This document shows positions 13,501 to 23,041 of a stretch of DNA of 64,000 nucleotides, one piece after another. A program made the translations under genes and the position numbers. Where the stretch lies: NCBI GenBank assembly GCA_026874595.1, contig CM049317.1, forward strand, positions 46,276,401 to 46,340,400, given 5' to 3'. Each line of letters opens with the position of its first letter. Position 1 is the stretch's first letter. This DNA is from Sipunculus nudus. Taxonomy: Eukaryota; Annelida; Sipuncula; Golfingiida; Sipunculidae. The notes beneath the pieces are model-generated. The model was not told the DNA's origin. It was given only the letters and a program-made list of their open reading frames with translations, and did no database searches.

Positions 13501-13679
13501 CAAGTTATCCCCTCGAGTATACTCCTAGAGTATATGGAAGAACACCATCCAAAACTTCTGAAGAAAAGGCATCAACTGCTGCGAAACAAAGCTGTCCACA
13601 CTGTCTGATGACATTCCCTAGTGGCCTTGATAGCATCCGCATCCAGCGACATATCCAGCTTCACCAGTCACGTTTCTGA
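4336..13679 (+). CDS. TAX1BP1: TAX1BP1/CALCOCO-family autophagy receptor (SKICH, coiled coil, UBZ), 10 coding exons
   Basis: Coding exons 4336-4590, 5390-5591, 5979-6322, 6572-6649, 7132-7188, 7692-7856, 9644-9874, 11425-11604, 12524-12748 and 13113-13679 join in phase into 767 residues (human TAX1BP1 is about 790). The start ATG has a perfect ACCATGG context. Residues 9-115 fit a SKICH domain (VIFDILEDCY near the start, YQFLYVTSEDK and GGSTVFCFG near the end). Residues 184-267 are two 42-residue tandem repeats. Residues 313-579 are Glu/Gln/Lys-rich and coiled-coil-like, interrupted by a W449-x-x-V452 LIR-like motif after Asp448. The end (C740, C743, H759, H763) matches the single UBZ finger of TAX1BP1/NDP52. 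Family members link ubiquitinated cargo to Atg8 proteins in the cytosol. TAX1BP1 versus CALCOCO1/2 orthology needs a phylogeny; family assignment is secure. Confidence 0.9.
5390..5591 (+). CDS. TAX1BP1: TAX1BP1-like coding exon 2 (second half of SKICH)
   Basis: Acceptor TTTGTAG, phase 0. It encodes residues 86-152 plus the first base of codon 153. GYQFLYVTSEDKVAGGST is the conserved closing strand pair of SKICH. The donor is CAAG|GTATGC. Confidence 0.88.
5979..6322 (+). CDS. TAX1BP1: TAX1BP1-like coding exon 3 with 42-residue tandem duplication
   Basis: Two acceptors are possible, at 5964 and 5978. Only AGTTTCAG at 5978 keeps the phase left by exon 2 (G|AT = Asp153). The exon ends in phase 0 at AAA|GTGAGT. 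It carries two consecutive 126-bp units, 6071-6196 and 6197-6322, the second ending exactly at the donor. Both encode a (F/L)KFI...SYGQRA(V/I)(I/M)P...PKPIY pattern. No function is known to me for this repeat. Confidence 0.85.
6071..6322 (+). repeat. In-frame 126-bp (42-residue) tandem duplication
   Basis: Unit 1 is 6071-6196 (residues 184-225) and unit 2 is 6197-6322 (residues 226-267). Shared stretches include SYGQRA and PKPIY, and the DNA is similar along the whole unit, so this is an internal duplication and not chance. Confidence 0.9.
6572..6649 (+). CDS. TAX1BP1: TAX1BP1-like coding exon 4
   Basis: Small in-phase exon of 26 codons (residues 268-293) between acceptor TTTCATCCAG and donor AAG|GTAAGT. 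It is Pro/Thr-rich linker sequence. Confidence 0.8.
7132..7188 (+). CDS. TAX1BP1: TAX1BP1-like coding exon 5
   Basis: Small in-phase exon of 19 codons (residues 294-312) between acceptor CTTGTTACAG and donor CAG|GTAATA. It encodes LYPPVPLTDLSKNQ and lies directly before the coiled-coil exons. Confidence 0.78.
7400..7639. mobile_element. MITE-like element with TATCCCAAGACT inverted ends
   Basis: TATCCCAAGACT at 7400-7411 and its perfect reverse complement at 7628-7639 bound 240 bp inside intron 5, ending 52 bp before exon 6. Single ends of the same family occur near 18795, 47733 and 55193. Confidence 0.6.
7692..7856 (+). CDS. TAX1BP1: TAX1BP1-like coding exon 6 (coiled coil begins)
   Basis: In-phase exon of 55 codons (residues 313-367) between acceptor TTCCACCCAG and donor AAG|GTAAAT. 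It opens with a small cysteine cluster (CRKGLKMCNRC), then basic/polar heptad-like sequence. Confidence 0.82.
7921..8470. mobile_element. Palindromic MITE-like element in intron 6
   Basis: Imperfect inverted ends share CTTTCCATACAT (about 7927 and, inverted, about 8452). Inner inverted blocks rich in CCCGCA/GCGGG occur on both sides (near 7950, 8010, 8385 and 8425). No ORF is seen. The superfamily is not assigned because no clear target duplication was found. Confidence 0.55.
9644..9874 (+). CDS. TAX1BP1: TAX1BP1-like coding exon 7 (coiled coil)
   Basis: In-phase exon of 77 codons (residues 368-444) between acceptor TTGTTACAG and donor CAA|GTAAGT. It has strong coiled-coil composition with Leu at heptad spacing. 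Confidence 0.87.
9900..11420. other. Intron 7, no recognisable feature
   Basis: AT-rich unique-looking sequence. Short open frames here have no family features and no splice support. Confidence 0.5.
11425..11604 (+). CDS. TAX1BP1: TAX1BP1-like coding exon 8 (candidate LIR, coiled coil)
   Basis: In-phase exon of 60 codons (residues 445-504) between acceptor TTTTATCAACAG and donor CTG|GTAAGA. It begins ESSDWIPVSS: W449 and V452 with an acidic residue before W fit the W-x-x-V Atg8-binding consensus. Coiled coil follows. Confidence 0.86.
12524..12748 (+). CDS. TAX1BP1: TAX1BP1-like coding exon 9 (coiled coil)
   Basis: In-phase exon of 75 codons (residues 505-579) between acceptor ATATTTTCAG and donor AAA|GTGAGT. 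It is highly charged with regular Leu/Ile spacing. Confidence 0.87.
13113..13679 (+). CDS. TAX1BP1: TAX1BP1-like terminal exon (Ser-rich linker and UBZ finger)
   Basis: Acceptor ACATCTGCAG, phase 0, stop TGA at 13677-13679. Residues 580-735 are Ser/Thr/Lys-rich and probably disordered. The last 28 residues start CPHCLMTFPSG and contain C-x2-C-x15-H-x3-H, the spacing of the TAX1BP1 C-terminal ubiquitin-binding fingers. Confidence 0.9.
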   Translation, partial: RTSDVATSTKANLGTRRPRTSGPKADPRSHISSFNSARRTSDESLDSLPIPDIASGTQIDLSFAATSSSSSILKCSEITEESRAYSPFKNRQSSVTKRSENSQSQIAKDSKKSSKKPRKFYFKAINPSKASYPLEYTPRVYGRTPSKTSEEKASTAAKQSCPHCLMTFPSGLDSIRIQRHIQLHQSRF

Positions 13680-13981
13680 GTTACGTCATACATATATATA
13701 TTTTCTCTATACGGAGTCCTGAAACATTTAAATTATGACCTGTGATGGTATTTCTGAGTTGCGTCACTCGTTATTTATATTGATAATGACTAGATTGAGA
13801 ACTGTAACATTTAAATCCTGATCTGTGATGACTCAGCTGGTCTGAGGAAATGTATTAGAAGGCTGGAGCAGCTGGACTGCACAGCTGTTTATAAATCTGA
13901 TAAAATCGATCTCCCTTCAGTTTTATGTTTAACTTTACCTAATTTATTTACATTACATTTACCTTGCCTTCAAATCTGAGC

Positions 13982-13987
13982 AATAAA
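13982..13987 (+). terminator. Poly(A) signal AATAAA of the TAX1BP1-like gene
   Basis: First AATAAA after the stop codon, giving a 3' UTR of about 320 bp. The cleavage site is not determined. Confidence 0.5.
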
Positions 13988-14009
13988 CCGTAAAACAGAG
14001 TAAAGTTCT

Positions 14010-15820
14010 TCATTTCAACAAATGAGTATGACCACGATACTTGGGAAAAATGTCGAAACATGATACATATAGATAAGTTATGTATTCATTTAACAGAAAT
14101 ATTGTCCACAGGATACCAATTATTTCAATTTTATAAACTTCACAAAGTATTTAAAACTCTTGGACTTCAAGGTGCAAAACAATTGTAAAATTTCTACAAT
14201 TTTAATTTCTCTTTGCAACTCGTTGATTCCTCTAACGCCAATAGGAAGTGACACAGTAAACAAAGCAAAACTACCCGCCGGATGTACTGCAGTCTACAAG
14301 TCTTAGCTTGCTACCTGCGCAGTGCTCTCCCTTTTTCATCACTCCTGGAAAACCAGGTAAGAGAGGATACAGTTCGGTTGTCACATGGAATTGGGGGTTT
14401 TAAAAGAAACTATTCAGTGTTCCCGCTGCCGCTCGTCACGATCGTCATTGACGAGAGAATTGCCGCCGTGACGAAATGAAAATTACTTGCAGTCGTCACT
14501 TTGACGAGAGTATTTCAGAGACGGTTAAAATAAAATATTTCCAGATCAGACATTTTTGTTTCGTCGCTTCTTTCCCTTCTCTGTCGCTTTTCTCATTCAT
14601 TGCACGTGGTTCCCGGCTGAGATCTCTCTGAACATTTAGCCAATCAGCTTTGTTGGATATGTTATGGTGCAACTTGGTCTGCCTTCATTGACCTTCGTTG
14701 CCGTCAAATGATTTGATGTCCGAGATTGGCATAGACTAGTACCCTACTCTAATAAAACCCGATAAGCTTAGCGGATCACATTGACAAGTTAATGAAAAAG
14801 AAACCCAATTAACAAAATATTCCAGATGTGATATTTGAACAGTTCTCTAAAGAACCAGACCACAAATATATTTTTTCTTGGTACATGGGTCGGCTAAGGT
14901 GTGTTTTATGCGAGGTTCGCCTGGCCCGTGTTTTACTCGGGCCCGCTTTGTATCAGCGGGGGTTTCCATTAATGAAATCACTGGCGCACGGCGTACGCGG
15001 GGGCACGCATACGGACTTTTTTAATTAACAGCTTATTAATCATTATGTCCAAGCCATCTACGTTATCCAAGGATATTATGTGAAGAATGTCTGGCTGTTG
15101 TTACTTTCTTCAGAAAAAAGGAGAATATTTTTCAAATCCCAGGGAGATCACATACTATTTTCAATTCTCACGCAGAAACCCACAATTTAGGGTTAATGTT
15201 TAGGCAGATCAACCCTACACAATTTGATAATACCAGGTAGGAAGCCTGGAGTTTTAGGTTGCCCGATATCTTACGAATAACAAATGAGAAGCTCAACCCT
15301 AATTTTGAAAAGACGAGGTACTGGATGGAGTGGTGCTACTGCGGGAGTAATACCACTTGCCCAGCTACCACAAACGCATTCCCCCTCAGTGATGCTTTTG
15401 AAAGGAAGGTAGAAATTCGTAAAGAAAACCCCTGCTGTGCAACCGGTAAAGGAGTGTGTGCTTACAGTTAGACAGATGTTGCCACTGCTCTCAAGTGGAG
15501 GGCTATTCCACGAGAAGATTTGGATGAGGCAGATTCTCATGAGCGGAGGTGATGAAGAAGCAGATCAACCTGGACACTGGTTGCGCTTGCTCAGCTCTAT
15601 ATCTATAATTTGAATATTATATGGAAGAATAACTTTTCCGACCTTTGCGGATACCAGGGTCGAAAGTGTTCCGTCTGCATAAATCGTAATAGTCCTGACC
15701 GGGCAGTTTGAGAGGCTGAGCTGGTCCTGCCTGGTTGGGGTGGTTAAATATAGTGTAACCCTGGAAATATGATATGATTTACCACCGGCTCCATCCCCAA
15801 AGAGAACAGTACTTTGACAG
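14010..15820. other. Intergenic stretch, nothing recognised
   Basis: Short open frames at about 15.26-15.54 kb lie beside the DIRS remnant and may belong to it, but I cannot identify them. Confidence 0.4.
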
Positions 15821-15835
15821 TTTTAGGGTTTAGGC

Positions 15836-17000
15836 CCTTAACTGTAAAGTGACCCAGAAATATGAAACTGAGCAGGTCACAGTTGCAATATTTGGCCCAG
15901 TGGTCAAATATGAGCACCATCTAGTATCATTTAGTTTGGTCATGGAGACCTGGCGTCGGGCCGCAGCCAACCAAGCAACTAACTGCTGGTGAAAGGCCTC
16001 TGCTTGGAGGTATCGCATGACAATCTGTTTGTGGTAAATGGTATTAGTCTCCACCGTGATGGAGGTTTGGTGCTTGAAATAGCAGATCTCCCATAAGACC
16101 CCTGGGTAAATCCACACATAGTTGTAGTAGGTGTGCTAACAGACCTGAGCTGGCCACCAGGGGCTATCAAGATGATGTCCGTCTTGTGGGTGGAGCTTAG
16201 TTTTCTGATAGTCTCTGCTAGAATCGAAAAGGGGGGGGGGAGCATTTACAGATCGGGCTCATCCACCATCATCGCTCTGTGCTCTTGAATAGCGGATACA
16301 TAAGTGGCGGATAAATATTGTGCGTCGCAAGCGTCCCCATAGATGAAATAACTCTTGGATGATATTCCTGTTCAACTGCCATTCTGTGTGGAGTACCTGG
16401 TGGCTCGTGGAAAGCTGGTCTACAATATCATCGAACCGGCTTGGAATATGTCTGGCTAGTAGTGAATCCGTGTGAGCCCGGGTCAAATTGAATAGCTCAT
16501 GGGTGAGAACCTTGAGAGGGGATTAGCAAGTAACATCCTGTTTGTTGATATACGCCACAGTCGAAGTCTTGTCCTGAGCTATGACCACCCTATGGCTGCT
16601 TACCTGAGTTTGCCAGGATTGCAGTGTCCTGGATAACTGCCATTAGGTCCAGGAAACGAGACTCGTTTGGGGTCTAGACTCTAAAGGTCACTTTGTTGTT
16701 CATGTAGGACACCCAGTCATGGGTAGATGCATCCGTGTAAATGGTGCATTCCGGCCGAACGACCTGAAAGGGAATCCCCGAGGCTAAAAACTGGAGATCT
16801 GCAATGGACCGAGTAGTGTGAGTAGATGTGGCTGATCTACCTATTTAGGACTCGATCTCCGACAGTCAAAGCTTGTAGAAAAGGAACTGAAGGGTCTTCA
16901 AATTAAGGCAGCCGAGTGAAAGGAAGATGGAAGCCCTTTAAGGGTTCCCAGCAGAAAGGCTATCCGTTTGCATTAGTACCTGGTACCTGGAACCTGATCC
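15836..17000 (-). pseudogene. Decayed DIRS-like (tyrosine-recombinase) retroelement, RNase H to downstream region
   Basis: On the minus strand, fragments appear in the order expected of DIRS1-type polyproteins but in shifting frames with stops. GIPFQVVRPE then IYTDAS (about 16790-16715) is the RNase H start. VAYINKQ (about 16565-16540), then ARHIPSRFDD and HTEWQLN (16459-16360), follow as in DIRS RNase H. DIILIAP (about 16175) and AWLAAARRQVS (about 15970-15935) resemble the region leading into the recombinase. A poly(G) run at 16231-16240 also breaks the frame. No intact reverse transcriptase or recombinase is present. Homology is recognised by eye. Confidence 0.65.
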
Positions 17001-17029
17001 CCAGAAATTGAATGTCCTGGATGATTCCC

Positions 17030-17340
17030 CTTGACCTAGCCCTTGATAATGTGCATCAGTGCTGAAAACTTGGTGATTGTACCTCAACTTCTTATTTAAG
17101 TTATAGCGGTAACATCATTTTAGCATTATCGCCATTGTGGCCTGGACATATGCGTCAAGGTCATCCATGTTCGATCTTGATCTAGCCCTTATAAGGTGCT
17201 TCAAAACTGCAAGTTTGGTGACTGAATCTCAAACTCTTTTCGAGTGACAGTGTTAACAAATATGTGACGGATGGACGGACGCTCACCATTGTTATGTCCC
17301 CCGCCGAGGACGCCTTCATTGGGCCTATTCTTGTAATTAA
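17030..17340. repeat. Dispersed repeat with GACGGACG tail
   Basis: Shares long stretches (GATAAGGTGCATCAATGCTG-like, then GACGGACGGACGCTCACCAT and a CCCCCGCCG end) with 26800-27160. It is a dispersed noncoding family. Confidence 0.6.
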
Positions 17341-17459
17341 AGTCGCTTGAAATGCATGTTATCAATTAATCCTTTGGGTACTTATATCACTGCCAAACTT
17401 TACATCACATGGCTGTTCAAATATAGAGAAATATGAAAGGAACACAAAACCTGTGTGGA

Positions 17460-18700
17460 AGAGCTCAGAAAATATACCCCTTTCACACGGCAAACGTTTT
17501 TAAACCGATTTCTGCAAAGCGGTATAGCAGAAAAGTTTTGGTACGTACACACGGGCATAAGGCCAAACCTCACTGAGCAGTCCGATTTCTACAAGAAAGT
17601 GGGCCTATCAGTCAGAAGAATACGAACAGACTAAGCACTCTAAGGAGTCAGAATGGCTGGAGGCTCTGTTGTGAGGACTAAGGTGTCTACTTATTTTCTG
17701 CATCCGCCTGCACAGCCTATATTATAAACCGTGAACTCAGGTGATTTTGACAAGAAGATTGTTTTGCCGCGGCATCCTTCTGGCCTTAAAGGGACAATTT
17801 TCAGAATTAAATGTCCCAGTGGGCACATGCGGGACAGGGTTTGCCCCTACCCCTGCGCATTGTCCTTCTTTAAAGTGGTAGTACGGACACAACATGTGGT
17901 TAAGGAATTTGGCAATGACACGCCTGAAAGCCCGGCAGCAAGTATGCTCTGAATCAGACATTATATTAGAGGACTATCAAATTTGTTAGGATGCTGTCAA
18001 TGAACTTATATACACAAAATTTTAGAACAATGAGCATTTTTTATGACAGTCTTAAGTTAAGGGTAACTTAATTAAGAGAGGAAAAATAAGACTGAAGAAT
18101 AAAACAGAGATCACTACACACAAGTAGCACAAAGACCTGCGGACTGCAGTGCTATCAAAACTAACATCTTTCGCAGTTAGTACCTCTGCTTTGCTTATAT
18201 AAATGCCGTCACTTGCAACCGGTGGTCAGGAAATCTTTTGCCAAGCAATACCCAAAAATTGACTCGGAATTGTAGATTTTTGTATGAGGATCATCTTTGT
18301 TCAATAACTTGCCAAATATGGTCACCTTTGCCTAATTTCGGTTCCAAAAGACATCTGCTCAGGGCCTCAGGGATTCTGGTGAAAACATACCAGCTTTTTT
18401 CTTGAGGGTGTAACACCTGGAGTCCAGGCCTCTTCGTGAGTGCATGCTGGTCCACTTTGTGACCCCTTAGTGACCACTTGCAATCACTCTTAGTCAACAT
18501 TTAACAGCCATCAAATACATTCTGGTAATAGTTAGCTATTAATAAATAAATTGTGACGGAAATCTGATAGAAATTCACTACTTCATTTATTATTTTAATC
18601 AATATCTTCCAAATAAACATAAACTGAAGAAAAGCCATATTTTCATACATGGTTCCTCTGAGCAACTAGAAGAACATAAAGTACTGCTGATAACACAATG
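17460..18700. other. Intergenic stretch, nothing recognised
   Basis: No gene or clear repeat boundary seen; short open frames lack any family feature. Confidence 0.4.
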
Positions 18701-18735
18701 AACATTCTGTACTGGTCCATTTGGTTATGCTACAA

Positions 18736-18737
<2 letters not shown>

Positions 18738-18796
<59 letters not shown>

Positions 18797-18838
18797 GCCA
18801 TAGTATCCCAAGACAATTAGCCCCCCCCCCCCCCCCCC
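18738..18838. repeat. (TA)n microsatellite followed by poly(C)
   Basis: About 52 bp of TA repeats, then CATAGTATCCCAAGAC (one end of the 7.4-kb MITE family) and a run of about 18 C. Confidence 0.9.
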
Positions 18839-18889
18839 ATCTTCTGCAGAATTAACTGACACTTGGCAAGCAACCATGGTTTCTTCCAT

Positions 18890-20250
18890 CTATCGACTTG
18901 AGAAAAAAGAGCAGCAGGTGGCGCAATCTGTCTGGTTTACAACAAAGCTATCTAAGACGGATAAACATGCCATAATTTCAGGCTGATACATTCATCCAAT
19001 CTTCAGATATGAACGATTTTTACCCCAGCAAATAGATGGATGGACGCCACACTAAGACAACTGCAGATGGCGCCACAAGTCTCAAACAAAAGTTGGAGGT
19101 AACCAAGATGTGTGGACAATCACAATTTCAGGCCAATACGACAAATCACTTCTGAGAGAGGGGCATTTATTTAATATTCTATCAAACGGGAAGGTTGGTG
19201 GCGCCACCTGTCTGGTCTACAAGATAAATCTCCAAGATGTATGTACATATCAAATTTCATACCAATACATTGAAGAAATACTCAGATATAAGCAGTTTTC
19301 ACCTAAGAAATGTACAGATGGGCGCCACATGAAAACAATTGAAGATTGCACCGCAAGTCTTGATTACAATTTGGAGGTATCAAAGATCCATGGACAAGCA
19401 CAATTTCAGGCCGATCCAGTGAATCACTCTCGAGAAAGGGGATTAATTTATACTATGAAAGTATATGAAAGTAACAATTGCAGATGACAGTAACATTTGC
19501 AGATGACTGCACCAGTGTTGACTACAAGATAGAGGTAACCAAGATCAATAGACATGCAAAATTTCAGCCCAATATGTCCATTAGTTTTCGACTTATAATG
19601 CTCACAGTACCGTCAAGTGGAAATGATGGGGTATTAAATGGCGCAAAAAACAAGAATTGGAAAGGTGGCACCACCTGTCTTTCGCAGAAGACAACGCTAT
19701 CCAAGATCTTCTGTCAACTTGATATTTGGACTTATCCATGGATCCCTTATTCAGATATTTATGATTTTGTGTGATTTTCAATATACATGGCAATATTCAA
19801 GGTCATGGCCATTCTCATAGGAAAGGTCATGACCCAAGTATAAATATACACCATACCATAACCAATATATGTGTATATGCGAAATATAAAAGAAAAATTT
19901 GTCCGTTAGTTTATGAATTATAATGCTCACAGTACTGTCAAGTGGCAATTATGGGGGTATCAAGTGTCACAAAAACAAGAAAAGGATGGTAGGTGGCGCC
20001 ACCAATTTCCGGTACATGACAACAATATTCAAGATCTTCAGCCAGCTTGATTTCTTAATCAATCCATGCAAGATTTCTAGAGATATTAAAGAATTTGTGT
20101 GAATTTCCACCAAAATGGACTTTTCAAGGTCAAGGTCACTCCCTTTACAAGGTCACACTAGTAAAGGTAATGACCCCATATTAAATAGGCTGATTCCTCT
20201 CACCCATATCATTGCACATGTCAAGTTTGGTAAAGATTTGTGAAATATTT
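18890..20250. repeat. Degenerate tandem/dispersed repeats with GGTGGCGCCACC
   Basis: Related blocks recur, such as AATGCTCACAGTAC(C/T)GTC at about 19600 and 19920 and CAAGGTCAAGG-type blocks. Exact GGTGGCGCCACC palindromes lie at 19197-19208 and 19992-20003. A close relative is at 57590-57950. Confidence 0.65.
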
Positions 20251-20378
20251 TTTTAGTTATCTCGCCTGAAAGAAATCTCTGCAGGGGTGGCCAACCGTGC
20301 CTAAAGCATAGTATCCGAACTTTGTCTGGGGATACTGTACAATTAATTAATGTGCAAGTCTGTAGACAAAGTGTAGGT

Positions 20379-20461
20379 AAAGAGAAAGAGTGATGCCTTT
20401 TCGATAGTGTGTGTAAATATTAATAAATAAGTTAGTCTTCCAAAAAGGCATCACTCGTTCT

Positions 20462-20465
<4 letters not shown>
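20379..20465. repeat. Hairpin-forming inverted repeat downstream of the ASB gene
   Basis: Arms of about 22 bp (AGAGTGATGCCTTTT and its complement) are separated by about 40 bp, followed directly by an (AT)n tract to 20507. It lies about 175 bp past the ASB-like stop codon, possibly a small fold-back element. Confidence 0.6.
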
Positions 20466-20509
<44 letters not shown>

Positions 20510-20639
20510 CTGAAGATCAACTCCCACAGGTAATTGAGGAAATATTTTCCTTGGACTGCTAAATATAACAACCTGAAAAACTTGATCTTTGGCTTAGTCT
20601 TAGCATACCACAAATAATTTTGCAGCAAACTAGTACTCT

Positions 20640-21659
20640 TCATGGGTCTGACATTACTATCAAATGACGCAGTAAATTTGGCACCTGGAGTACATACACA
20701 CCATAAATTATATTCCCATACAGGTAAGCATGTGATCGCATGACTCTGACACAGAGATCAGAGAGGGTAGGCGGACTAGATACATATTCTTCTAACCAGT
20801 CAAGTGAGTAAGAGAACCCAGCATGTAAACTCTGCACAAAGTTTGTTATAGAAGCAGTTGGGTAGAAACCATTTTTCACAAGAAAGATGAATAAATACAC
20901 AACCAGATCTGGATAGTCAGTGGCGAGGCGTCTAAGGTCGGTCTCTATGATAAGGTGCTGATTTGATGCTTGCCTGGAGGGTTCCTTATCGGATGATTTA
21001 CTCACCACTGGTCGACATACAGTTGCTCTAACCAGCATTTTCAGCATACTTCTGTAGCACTCCCGAGGACATTTAAGAGGTGTGTATAAAATTCTGTGTA
21101 ATGGTTGCCCCCAAAACAATGTTGCTTCAAGCATCCTCCCACATTCTCCACCATTTATAAGTAACAGCTCTAATATTTGTGGGTTTGCAACATCAACAGT
21201 TATCAGCACTGACTGGAGAGTGATAGCTGATCCAGCTTTAATCAGCTCCTGTACTGAGTCAAGTCTTTGATGTTGAATTGCATGATCTATTGAACACTTC
21301 CCACATTTCTGACTGCCTGGATTGTTCACGCTGGCACCGGAGGTTATCAGTGCCTGTATGGTTTGCAGAGGATTTGTGTCTTCTACTGTACAGAAGTGAG
21401 CCAGATGTAATGGAGTACAGCCGTTTTTCCTGTGTGGTGTGTCAGGATCGGCCCCATGTTGGATCAGTATTCTGACACATTTAGGGTGACCAAGCCAGGC
21501 CGCCTGATGCAGCAAATTCCTCCTGTTTATATCATCACTAGACACAGTGCTTGCCAACAAAAGAGCTTTCAGCCTGGACACAGCATTTTCCTTTACAGCT
21601 TCCTCCACTGCTACTAGGGGCTGCTGCTGCTGCCATTTAGAGGTGAAACACCCCATCAT
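20640..21659 (-). CDS. Ankyrin repeat and SOCS box (ASB-like) protein
   Basis: Single coding exon of 339 codons; the stop is at 20640-20642. Ankyrin repeats span about residues 46-175 (RRNLLHQAAWLGH, HGADPD, GCTPLHLA, SGASVN). The C-terminal SOCS box is residues 297-337: PPTLSDLCVR is the BC-box and LQVPNLLRHL the Cul5-box-like end. ASB proteins recruit substrates to Elongin B/C-Cullin5-Rbx2 ubiquitin ligases; the substrate here is unknown. The acceptor TTCTGCAG|GGG at 21682-21683 gives a short UTR before two consecutive ATGs. The first (21659) has poor context (T at -3, A at +4); the second (21656) has A at -3 and G at +4 and would start MGCFTSK, a myristoylation-type N-terminus. I cannot assign an ASB number. 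Confidence 0.85.
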   Translation of the reverse strand: MMGCFTSKWQQQQPLVAVEEAVKENAVSRLKALLLASTVSSDDINRRNLLHQAAWLGHPKCVRILIQHGADPDTPHRKNGCTPLHLAHFCTVEDTNPLQTIQALITSGASVNNPGSQKCGKCSIDHAIQHQRLDSVQELIKAGSAITLQSVLITVDVANPQILELLLINGGECGRMLEATLFWGQPLHRILYTPLKCPRECYRSMLKMLVRATVCRPVVSKSSDKEPSRQASNQHLIIETDLRRLATDYPDLVVYLFIFLVKNGFYPTASITNFVQSLHAGFSYSLDWLEEYVSSPPTLSDLCVRVMRSHAYLYGNIIYGVYVLQVPNLLRHLIVMSDP

Positions 21660-21681
21660 GGAGTCACATTTCCTGGTTCCC
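21660..21681 (-). other. 5' UTR part of the ASB-like coding exon
   Basis: On the minus strand AATATTCTGCAG-type acceptor sequence precedes GGGAACCAGG, and 22 bp later comes the first ATG. The longer open frame that continues upstream to 21731 runs through the acceptor and is unlikely to be translated. Confidence 0.6.
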
Positions 21682-21754
21682 CTGCAGAATATAAAATTAC
21701 TGTTAAACACTGGTAAATGAATCATCCACAATTATCTATATATATGTATACTGT

Positions 21755-22180
21755 AACAAGGTGACATAAAAGCAGACCAAACTGTCTCGCTAGTGAAGCT
21801 TGGACATGTGTGCCACCAACATGGGTAAAGGCCCACAATATTTTCCCATATGCAAAATGTTTCTGTAATAAATGGGGGCTGGTCTGGGAAGATGGCAAAC
21901 TTTGTGGCCCGGGGAATGGTGGTTTGAAATAACTGGGCATTAACCACCACCTAGTTCACCGAAAGTGTGAATCCTGGGATAGTTAATCTTGTTCTGATGG
22001 CAGAATGCTCTTAAGAGGGGATGTGTTACGGGGTGACATAAAAGTCATTGAACTGTCTAGCTAATGAAGCTGGCTTTTCTAGAGAAAGGGTTGGAATGCT
22101 GGACATGTGCACCCTCTATAAGCTCAAATACCAGATCAGCCCAAAATATTTTCCCCTGTGCAAAATGTTTCCTTAACAAT
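21755..22180. repeat. Two diverged copies of a block starting GGTGACATAAAAG
   Basis: Copies at about 21759-21875 and 22034-22180 share GGTGACATAAAAG, TGGACATGTG, AATATTTTCCC and GCAAAATGTTTC in the same order, offset about 275 bp. They lie upstream of the ASB coding exon, probably in its intron. Confidence 0.7.
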
Positions 22181-22622
22181 ATATATAGATGTAGCGAATG
22201 TTAAGTCGGGAGAACAGCCGGCTTGTCTCCCCTGCGTAATATTTCTCCTCTTTTCCTTCACTATGGCATTGTTAGCATTGTCGTCTTGGCGACACTGTCA
22301 CCGGAAACCGTTTTAATCTGTCTCTCTGGTTGACTCCCCTGAATAGATATAATTTTTCAGATTAATCATTTAATATAGTTCTATATCATTAAAGTTTAGA
22401 TTTATATTTAATAGAGGTCAGAATAAAGGCGATATCAATACAATTATTATATGTATAGATCCCCACCATCTCGGGATTTGCCGAAGATGTCCGTACTGAA
22501 CGGCTATGTGGCATGAAACCTTCCCTGACCGGTTTTTGAGAAACCTAAAGCAACAATAGGACAGGTCGCATGGCATGGGAACTTGGGCGTGACGTGCCCC
22601 TACTGACGATCCCGTTAGGGAC

Positions 22623-22693
22623 ATCACGTCAGTCCAGCCTCATGTCATGCTTTCGACAACACGTCGATTCTGATCTTGTCCACTTTGTTGCAG
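22623..22693 (+). repeat. 71-bp direct repeat, left copy
   Basis: Matches 24701-24771 at 70 of 71 positions, 2078 bp away. It ends TTTGTTGCAG and is followed here by GTAGGT, a donor-like sequence. Confidence 0.95.
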
Positions 22694-22977
22694 GTAGGTA
22701 AAATTATTTTCAAAATGTTGTAGATAGATGCCAAAGTATAAACTGAATGTCAATATAATATTCCCTAATTAATATTGAATATTATATATTTTCTATCTGG
22801 GTGCTTTAATTATATATCCTTGTAAGATTATCGTTATTACTACGGGACCTCTGAACCTTCGACCTCGAGTTATTTGGGTGCATGGGAAACCCCGTGAAAT
22901 ATTCCTGTAAATCTTTAAAGGGACCCACACCACAAGTCAATATGCCAAATTAATGCTGACCTCTAAAAGAGCATTAC

Positions 22978-23041
22978 CACGTGTACAAATAATTTCCACG
23001 TGTCTAGATAATCTCCACGTGTTCCGATAGAATTCCACGTG
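22978..23041. promoter_or_regulatory. Four CACGTG E-boxes at 19-20 bp spacing
   Basis: CACGTG at 22978-22983, 22997-23002, 23016-23021 and 23036-23041, each preceded by C and separated by different AT-rich spacers. The E-box is the conserved core of a degenerate tandem repeat, which suggests binding by bHLH factors (MYC/MAX, USF, CLOCK type). Confidence 0.6.

Noticed and set aside
16259-16486. Stand-alone small gene on the minus strand
   Set aside because: Its ARHIPSRFDD...HTEWQLN sequence is a DIRS-type RNase H fragment with neighbours in other frames.
21660-21731. 24-residue N-terminal extension of the ASB frame
   Set aside because: It crosses a good splice acceptor (TTCTGCAG), so it is probably intronic.
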